49,959 nt of DNA, from the NCBI GenBank assembly GCA_002343455.1, contig DDSR01000336.1, positions 819-50,777 of the forward strand, in the 5' to 3' direction. The DNA is from Deltaproteobacteria bacterium UBA2385 (GTDB taxonomy: Bacteria > Myxococcota_A > UBA796 > UBA2385). Under the pieces are notes generated by a model. The model ran no database searches and was not told the DNA's origin. It saw nothing but the letters and a program-made list of their open reading frames with translations. The position numbers and the translations under genes were made by a program. Every line of letters starts with the position of its first letter. Position 1 is the stretch's first letter. Below, in pieces: positions 42,389-49,959 of the stretch.

Positions 42389-45316
42389 TCAGTCCAGGGC
42401 GTTGAAGATCAGGTAGACCCGCCCGGCGTCCACCGCCGACCCCACATCGGCCTCGCGGGCGCCGATGATGAGGGTGTCCGAGCCGAGGGCGCGGAGATCT
42501 CCACCGTAGGACACGAAGGAGCCGAAGTGGTCCTCGGCGGCGTTGCCGAGCTGGGACCAGTCCGCGTCGGTCCAGGAGAGCGTCCCCGCGACCGGCCCGA
42601 GGAAGAGGTAGGCCGCGCCTTCGGCGCTGGGGCCGTCGTTGTTGGCCCCGGTGATCAGGTCGAAGACGCCGTCGCCGTTGTGGTCGCCGAGGGCTTCGAC
42701 CGAGGAGCCGATCTGCCCGTTCTCTTCCCGGCCGTAGATGCTGGCCGAGGCCGCCGCGTCGATGTCCACGCCGACCAGGGTGGTCAGGTCGGCCCGGCCA
42801 TCGACCAGGTAGACGACGCCAGCGTTGCTGGCCACGGTGTCCTCGAAGGGCGAGGAGCTGAAGAAGTCGTCGTAGCCGTCTCCGTCCTGATCGCCGGCGA
42901 AGCTGACCGCGCCGCCGAACTTGTCCTCGGCAGATGCGCCGGCGATGCGGACATCGGCGGTGGAGAGGTTGACCGTGCCGCTGATGGGCCCGGCCAGGAT
43001 GTAGGTGGCGCCGATGTCGGTTCCGCCGGTGTCCTGACGGGGGACACCGACGATCAGGTCGCCGATGCCGTCGCCGTCCACGTCCCCGCCCGTACCCACG
43101 AAGAGGCCGACCTGGTCGTTGGCGGCCTCGCCCGTGACCCGGGCCGCCCAGGTGCCGTCGGCGATGTCGATGGCGTCCGTCGAGGCGGCCAGCGGTCCGG
43201 CGTAGATGTAGACCGCGCCCGCGCTGGCGCCGCCGACCGCGTCGCCGGTCACCGAGAGCAGCAGGTCGACGTTGCCATCGCCCGTGAGCTCGGAGTAGCT
43301 GGTCCGCGAGGCCAGGAAGTCGCTGGACTTGCGGCCGATGAAGGTCAGATCGGCATCGGTGACCGGGGCGACCGGATCGGTGATGGCGGCCAGGGTCGCG
43401 CCGAAGAAGACATAGGCCGCGCCCGAGGCGCTGCCGGAGGAGTCCTCGTTCGGGGCGCCGATGGTCACGTCCGGCACGCCGTCGCCGTCGAGATCCTCGC
43501 CGCCGATGACCGTCCGACCGGCTTTGTCGCCCGCGTTGGCGCCGTAGACCACGAGGTCGGCGTTGGCGAGGCTGACCTCGCCGCTGGAGGCGACCGGGCC
43601 GTAGAAGAGGTAGGCCGCGCCCGCGTCGGCGCCGCCCAGGTCGTTGTTGCGCGCGCCGACCACGAAGTCATCGTCGCCATCACCGTCGATGTCACCGATG
43701 CGGGCGGCCGAGACGCCCGCGTCGTCGCCGGCGGACTCGCCGATGAAGATGGTGTCGTCCAGCGAGCCGGGATCGTAGCAGCCGACCTCGTCCCCGGAGC
43801 AGTCCGCGTCGATCCCGTCGTCGCAGTAGTCGATGGCCTCGGGGTAGACGTCGGCGTCGGTGTCGTCGCAGTCCAGGGCGTTGTCGACGAAGCCGACGGG
43901 CGGATCGCAGGCCTCGACCGAGGCGGAGGCATCGCCGAAGGTGTCGGTGTCGGTGTCGGCGTACCACAGGACCGGGGTGCTGCCGTCGTCGCAGAGGACC
44001 TCGCAGCCATCGGGGAAGGTCTCGTCGACCGAGCCGTCGAAGTCGTTGTCCAGCTCGTCGCAGAGCTCGACGCAGCCGCAGTAGTCGTCGACCACCCCGT
44101 TGCCGTCGTTGTCGATCCCGTCGCAGACCTCGGGGCTGCCCGAGCAGTCCGCCTCGAACCAGATGGGGGCCGCGCCGCCCGCCTCGTTGACCGCCTTCAG
44201 GGCGGTGGTCATCTTGTTCTGCTGCCAGAAGTAGCCGGTCTCGAAGAGGATGTCGGCCTGGTCGATCAGCTCCTGCACCGTCTCGACCGTGCCGTCGCCG
44301 TTCCAGTCGTAGCCCTCGAAGGCGCCGTTGTTGAAGGCCGCCAGGTTCAGCTTGGCGGTGATGAGCTGATGGCGCAGCTTGTTCTTGGCGTCGCCGCCGG
44401 CCGCGGCGCCGATCACCGCGGTCACCTCGGAGGTGGTGCTGTAGGTCTCGGTCGTGCCCAGCGTGATCGGCAGCGGGTCGAAGCCGACGTCGCCGTCCAG
44501 GACGCAGGTCGTCGTGGCCCAGAAGGACTTCGACCGGGCCATGAACTCCTCGCAGGGCTCACAGCCCTCGTCCACCAGCCCGTCGCCGTCGTTGTCGGCG
44601 GAGTCCCCGCAGACCTCGAAGCAGGCGCAGTCCTCGTCGATGGTGCCGTCGCCGTCGTTGTCGATGGTGTCGCAGACCTCGGGCTCGCTGACGCAGGTCT
44701 CGTCGAACCACAGGCCGAGGTCCACGCCGATGGCGTTCATCTCCCGGAACTGGGTGGTGAAGGCGTTGAGCAGGTAGTCGGGGCCGGCGTCGTACTGGCT
44801 GTCGGCGCGGTTGACCAGCCAGCGCACCGTCTCGAGGCTGCCGTCGCTGTTCCAGTCGACCACCTCGATGTCCCAGAGGTTGAAGTACTCGGCGTTGAGC
44901 TTCATCGTCGCCAGCTGGCGCCGCAGCTTCAGCTTGGCGTTACCGCCGGGATCGACGGCCAGCATGGTCGTCAGCTCTTCCGCGGTCGTGTAGGACAGGC
45001 TCGATCCGATGGTCACCGGCAGGGCCGTGATCGCGGCGGCGTCGCCGCCGATCACGCAGTCGGCCGTCATCCACCAGTCCGCCTTGCGGGAGACGAACTG
45101 CCCGCAGACCCCGTCGCAGCCCTCGTCGATCTCGCTGTCGCCGTCGTTGTCCACGCCGTCGCAGAGCTCGGCGTCGATGCGGCCTTCGAAGGACCAGGGG
45201 TCGAGGCCTTCCGCCTCTCCGGGCCAGGAGTGCTCGGACTGCTCGGCCGGCTGCTCGGTGCAGGCGCTGAGGAGCCCGAGGAGGACGAGGAGAGAGACGG
45301 GTCGGAAGGGGGTCAT
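42389..45316 (-). CDS. MopE-motif/FG-GAP lipoprotein with a duplicated novel module
   Basis: 975-aa surface lipoprotein (LLSAC, C19). Order: MopE-type motif CDGVDNDGDSEIDEGC (52-67), module A (71-208), two further MopE motifs (about 215-254), module B (255-391), more MopE motifs and a DCDDTDADVYPEA repeat (about 400-520), then about seven FG-GAP blades (520-975). Modules A and B are about 137 aa, start and end with Cys and share D-W-N-x-D-G-x-x-E-T-V, K-L-R-x-Q-L and a short Cys-bearing stretch. I do not recognise them as a named domain. Calcium binding is likely throughout. It ends near a convergent gene and begins 33 bp after the 45350 gene. Confidence 0.88.
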   Translation of the reverse strand: MTPFRPVSLLVLLGLLSACTEQPAEQSEHSWPGEAEGLDPWSFEGRIDAELCDGVDNDGDSEIDEGCDGVCGQFVSRKADWWMTADCVIGGDAAAITALPVTIGSSLSYTTAEELTTMLAVDPGGNAKLKLRRQLATMKLNAEYFNLWDIEVVDWNSDGSLETVRWLVNRADSQYDAGPDYLLNAFTTQFREMNAIGVDLGLWFDETCVSEPEVCDTIDNDGDGTIDEDCACFEVCGDSADNDGDGLVDEGCEPCEEFMARSKSFWATTTCVLDGDVGFDPLPITLGTTETYSTTSEVTAVIGAAAGGDAKNKLRHQLITAKLNLAAFNNGAFEGYDWNGDGTVETVQELIDQADILFETGYFWQQNKMTTALKAVNEAGGAAPIWFEADCSGSPEVCDGIDNDGNGVVDDYCGCVELCDELDNDFDGSVDETFPDGCEVLCDDGSTPVLWYADTDTDTFGDASASVEACDPPVGFVDNALDCDDTDADVYPEAIDYCDDGIDADCSGDEVGCYDPGSLDDTIFIGESAGDDAGVSAARIGDIDGDGDDDFVVGARNNDLGGADAGAAYLFYGPVASSGEVSLANADLVVYGANAGDKAGRTVIGGEDLDGDGVPDVTIGAPNEDSSGSASGAAYVFFGATLAAITDPVAPVTDADLTFIGRKSSDFLASRTSYSELTGDGNVDLLLSVTGDAVGGASAGAVYIYAGPLAASTDAIDIADGTWAARVTGEAANDQVGLFVGTGGDVDGDGIGDLIVGVPRQDTGGTDIGATYILAGPISGTVNLSTADVRIAGASAEDKFGGAVSFAGDQDGDGYDDFFSSSPFEDTVASNAGVVYLVDGRADLTTLVGVDIDAAASASIYGREENGQIGSSVEALGDHNGDGVFDLITGANNDGPSAEGAAYLFLGPVAGTLSWTDADWSQLGNAAEDHFGSFVSYGGDLRALGSDTLIIGAREADVGSAVDAGRVYLIFNALD

Positions 45317-45349
45317 GCGTGCCTCGGCGAGGGTCGAGCGATGGAAGGG

Positions 45350-45979
45350 TCAGTAGACGCGGACGTCGCGGCTACGAAAGCAGATGTCGAGCGCACGGTC
45401 GGAGACCGCACCGCCGTCGTCAGGTCCGATGTCGAAGGACGCGCACCAGCGGTCCCCATCGGCGTACAGGCCGTGTTCTTCTTGGAGCCAGAGCTCCTGA
45501 CGGAGCTGCCCGGCCAGGCTCCCGTCGGGCCAGAGAGCCCAGGCACCGTCGGCCACGGACGCGGTCGCGGAGGCGCGCGCCATGGGGTCGCGGCCAGGCC
45601 CGGGCCGATCGCCGGCCTCGTCATCGACACAGGCCTCGTCCGGCGAGATCGCCGTCGGGGCTCCTGAGGGGGCGAAGAGACGCAGCGTGAGCGGCGTGAT
45701 CCGGGTCGGGAGCACGCCGCAGGTCTCATATTCCGGGCCGAACTGGGCTTGCAGCTCGACCTCGGCCGCGCGCGCGGCGACGAGGCGGAAGACCCGCGGC
45801 CCCTTGCCTTCGACCGGACGGCTGCCCGGCTGACGAAAGCGGACACACTGCCCCTGGCGACCGGGGTGGGTACACAGCAGGGCGTCGTCGGGCACTCGCA
45901 CCCACTCGTCGCTGGCGTTGACCCGGGGCGGCGCCGCGAGGGCGGTCCCCAGGACGAGCGAGAGGAGGGAGAGGGACAT
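45350..45979 (-). CDS. Exported protein of unknown function
   Basis: 209 aa with a signal peptide (1-17, MSLSLLSLVLGTALAA), about six Cys and a beta-rich body with EWVRVPDDALLCTHPG and LYADGDRWCASFD. No known family. I start at 45979, where the signal begins; an ATG at 46111 lies in a stretch without coding character. It lies 33 bp upstream of the MopE/FG-GAP lipoprotein gene on the same strand and is probably co-transcribed with it. Confidence 0.65.
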   Translation of the reverse strand: MSLSLLSLVLGTALAAPPRVNASDEWVRVPDDALLCTHPGRQGQCVRFRQPGSRPVEGKGPRVFRLVAARAAEVELQAQFGPEYETCGVLPTRITPLTLRLFAPSGAPTAISPDEACVDDEAGDRPGPGRDPMARASATASVADGAWALWPDGSLAGQLRQELWLQEEHGLYADGDRWCASFDIGPDDGGAVSDRALDICFRSRDVRVY

Positions 45980-46043
45980 CGAGACCTCGACAGAGGGGCG
46001 GAGGGTAGCCGAAAGACAGGGTGGACGCCCCTGGCGAATTGGA

Positions 46044-46553
46044 TCAAGACCCATGGTGACCCAAGCCCGGCGAGGCCGCCACCCGTCCGATCGCCTCGGC
46101 CACCGAAGCATCCCGGGCCAGCTCGCGTGCGAGCGCCGGATCCAGGCGTCGCAGCAGTGATCTCTTGAGATCTTCGAGGGTCTCGTCGTCCACCCCCGCC
46201 TCCGGCTGTCGCCAGGCGAGGCGCACCAGCAGGCCGCCGGGGATGGCCCGGCCGATCATCGCCGAGGCGTCGGGAATGAACGCGACCTCCTGCCGCAGCC
46301 GGTCGACGAAGTCCACCAGTCGCTGGCTGTGGCCTCGGCGGATCTTGGAGCGCTGGACGCCGCGGGCCTCTTCCCGCCAGCCGGAGATGCAGGTGTTGAT
46401 GGCCTGAACGGTCGCCTCGCGCCGCTCCTCGCCCAGCGAGGTGAGGCTCTCGGTCAGCGCCTGCACGGCGCCCTCCCGGCCAGCCAGCGCCGGGGAACGC
46501 GCGACCTGCGCCTTCACGTCCAGCCCGCTGGAGTGCCCCCGAAACCGAAACAT
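46044..46553 (-). CDS. Small paralogue of the domain fused to the WD40 protein
   Basis: 169 aa, unknown function. Helical, with a conserved block IPDASAMIGRAIPGGLLVRL (93-112) that matches the block [20 protein letters not shown] (121-140) of the upstream WD40 fusion at 10 of 20 positions; both proteins also open with F-R-G followed by D-x3-QV-x-R. The start overlaps the WD40 gene stop (ATGA), so the two are translated together. No signal peptide, hence cytoplasmic. I know no named family for this domain. Confidence 0.75.
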   Translation of the reverse strand: MFRFRGHSSGLDVKAQVARSPALAGREGAVQALTESLTSLGEERREATVQAINTCISGWREEARGVQRSKIRRGHSQRLVDFVDRLRQEVAFIPDASAMIGRAIPGGLLVRLAWRQPEAGVDDETLEDLKRSLLRRLDPALARELARDASVAEAIGRVAASPGLGHHGS

Positions 46554-48201
46554 CAGGGGCAGTCCAGGCGAAAGACGAAGACGCTGCCGCTCTCGGTGCC
46601 GACCAGCACCCGGGTCCCGGCCGCGGCCAGGGCGGAGGGCACCTCGCCGACGGTCGCCAGCTCGACGCGACCCAGGCGGCGCCCGCTGTCCGGGTCGTAG
46701 AGGTTGAGGCTGCCGTCGTCGCAGATGAAGACCAGGCCGCAGTCGACCCAGCCGACCTGGACCACCGGGCTGTCTATGCCGCGGAGATCCCGCAACACGG
46801 CGCCGTTGTGCGCGTCCCAGATGCGCAGCGCGACCTCGCCGAGGTCCAGGCCCTCGTCCAGCCCGCAGCCGGCGCCGGCGCCTGTCGCGACCCGGGCGCC
46901 CCGCGGGTCCGCTGCCAGGCCGTTGATGCTGCCTTCGACCTCGTCAAAGGCGGCCAGCCGGCCCCCCGTGTCCGCCCGATGCACGGTCAGGATGCCCGTC
47001 CAGCCGCCCGCAAGCAGCCGCTGGCCGTCCGGGGTCCAGCAGATCGCCAGCGCCGCCTCCTGGAGGTCCACCCGCCAGAGGACCTCGCCGCTGGCCAGCT
47101 CGTAGACGGTGAGCGTGCCGTCCGCGCGGGCCGCCGCGAGCAGGCGCCCGCAGGGGCTGAAGGCCAGCGCGTGAAGCTCGTCCTCGGCGCTGGGCTCGAG
47201 GTCCACCACCACCCGCCCCGAGGAGAGGTCCCAGACAGTGATCGAGGAGCCCCCGGCTGCCCCCAGCCGTCCTCCGGGCCCGATGGCGGCGGCGAGGCAG
47301 TGGCGCCACCAGGCGCGGCCGTCTTCGGGACCCAGGCGACGCTCCGCCGGACCCGAGCGCGCCGGAGCCGCGTCGGCGTCGAGCACGCGGACCCAGGGCT
47401 CCCAGGGGCCCCAGAGCGCGACCGTGCCATCGCTGGAGATGGCCAGCCCCTCGATCCCCTGGACGAGGTGGTCGGCGCTCGGCGGGAGCGCCGGACGCCG
47501 AGCGGCCTCTAAGACGAGGCAGCCTTGCGAGAGGCGGCCCTTCAGCTCGTCGTCCTCGAGCTCGGCCCAGCGCGCGACTTCCGCCGCGGCGCGCGCCGCC
47601 GGTGGCGGATCGAGCGGCGCCCGCAAGCCGACCAGCATGGGGGTCACGGCCTCCTGCACGATCCAGTCGAGCGAATCCAGGCGCTGCAGCTCGAGGGCGA
47701 TCGCCCGGGGCATCTCGGTCTTGAGGCGCCGCCCCAAGGCCAGGAGCTGGTCCGGCGTCAAGCGGCCGGCCGCGACCGGGTACCGAAGGCGGGCCACGAC
47801 CCCGGTCGGGATTGCGTCGGCGATCATCCCCGCCGAGTCGGGCAACAAGCGCACGCGCTCTTCCAGCCGCGCCGGCAGCTCGCTGAGCTCCAGGGCGATC
47901 CGGCCCATCTCGGCGCGGTCTACCGCCGATCGATAGGCGTCGGCCAGCCGGCTCCAGGTCCGGACGATCGCGTCGATGTCTCGCTCGGCCTCGGCCAGCA
48001 TCTCCTCGCCGACCTCTTCCAGGGCCCGCGCGAGCACGGCCTCTGCCTCACGCTCGGCCTCCAGCGCCCCCAGGCGGGGAGAGAGGGCCTCGCGCAGCTC
48101 GCGCAGCCCGGGGTGCCGCTCCACCTGCTGAGCGAGGTCGATCCGGGTCAGGAAGCGCCCCCGAAACCCGTAGGGGCGGCGCAAGCGGGCGACGGGCGCG
48201 C

Positions 48202-48205
<4 letters not shown>
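46553..48205 (-). CDS. Novel helical domain fused to a WD40 propeller
   Basis: 550 aa. The N-terminal part (about 1-230) is helical and shares a domain with the 169-aa protein downstream. The C-terminal part (about 245-550) is a WD40-like propeller of six or seven blades, with [31 protein letters not shown] and [19 protein letters not shown]40 propellers usually hold protein complexes together. GTG start at 48205 overlaps the uvrB stop (GTGA). No signal peptide or membrane segment. Placement next to uvrB suggests, but does not prove, a role in DNA damage response. Confidence 0.85.

Positions 48206-49959
<1,754 letters not shown>

Noticed and set aside
42344..45667. Long plus-strand open frame opposite the MopE/FG-GAP lipoprotein
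   Set aside because: It reads Val/Gly/Asp/Ala-rich sequence without any motif; it is the shadow of the lipoprotein gene, which has a signal, repeats and clear homology patterns.

Overview
The window is 49,959 bases of very G+C-rich DNA with dense, mostly short-spaced genes. Several marks point to a myxobacterium-like organism (Myxococcota or a close deltaproteobacterial relative): a C-terminal MYXO-CTERM-type sorting tail (gene at 4487), MopE-type 'CDGVDNDGDxxIDExC' motifs (gene at 42389), many FG-GAP/VCBS-repeat surface lipoproteins, and frequent GTGA/ATGA start-stop overlaps. I see no tRNA, rRNA, CRISPR array, integrase or transposase. The last gene (uvrB) runs off the right edge.

Layout, left to right. 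48-4376: full-length Lhr helicase whose 3' end is duplicated as a 53-bp tandem repeat. 4487-9512: a translationally coupled run of a MYXO-CTERM surface protein, a nitrilase-family amidohydrolase and a DUF3095 cyclase-like protein. 9562-13962 (minus): a tight three-gene unit of a 135-aa unknown, an 829-aa protein with glycoside-hydrolase TIM-barrel signs, and an FG-GAP lipoprotein. 14130-16695: a glycosyltransferase with a long coiled-coil tail, divergent from a zinc alcohol dehydrogenase-like gene. 16756-18950: an exported unknown, a cluster of palindromic REP-like hairpins, and a leucine-rich lipoprotein gene broken by a frameshift. 18985-22294: a PlsC-type acyltransferase with a zinc ribbon, followed closely by a double radical SAM/SPASM protein whose second half lacks the radical SAM cysteines.

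22301-24233 (minus): an ExbB/ExbD proton-channel pair led by a membrane-anchored PDZ protein in place of TonB. 24318-27999: a maltoporin-like barrel, a small lipoprotein and a GH13 alpha-amylase lipoprotein with a starch-binding-like tail, all overlapping by 4 nt, which looks like a surface starch-use unit. 28062-31302: three further lipoproteins: an arylsulfotransferase-like protein, an unknown, and a cytochrome c/copper monooxygenase fusion. A row of strong hairpins separates these from a Na+/Ca2+ exchanger. 32599-34291: a SixA-like phosphatase and two cyclic-nucleotide-binding-domain proteins. 34298-38863 (minus): rpsO, pnp, dut and an FG-GAP lipoprotein, with a structured rpsO-pnp spacer. 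39057-42366: a B12-binding radical SAM enzyme, a small outer-membrane protein, and a fused double 2-hydroxychromene-2-carboxylate-isomerase/DsbA-fold protein. 42389-45979 (minus): a 975-aa MopE/FG-GAP lipoprotein with a duplicated undescribed module, and an exported unknown. 46044-49959 (minus): uvrB, then a gene fusing an unnamed domain to a WD40 propeller, then a small paralogue of that unnamed domain, all with 4-nt overlaps.

The housekeeping core (lhr, uvrB, rpsO-pnp-dut) is conserved; the rest is dominated by envelope, surface and lipoprotein genes. The best candidates for something new are the uvrB-linked paralogue pair, the double radical SAM protein next to an acyltransferase, the 829-aa hydrolase-like operon, the duplicated module in the MopE-type lipoprotein, and two non-coding patterns: the palindrome cluster near 17.8 kb and the rare CTAGC-N3-GCTAG motif inside genes.
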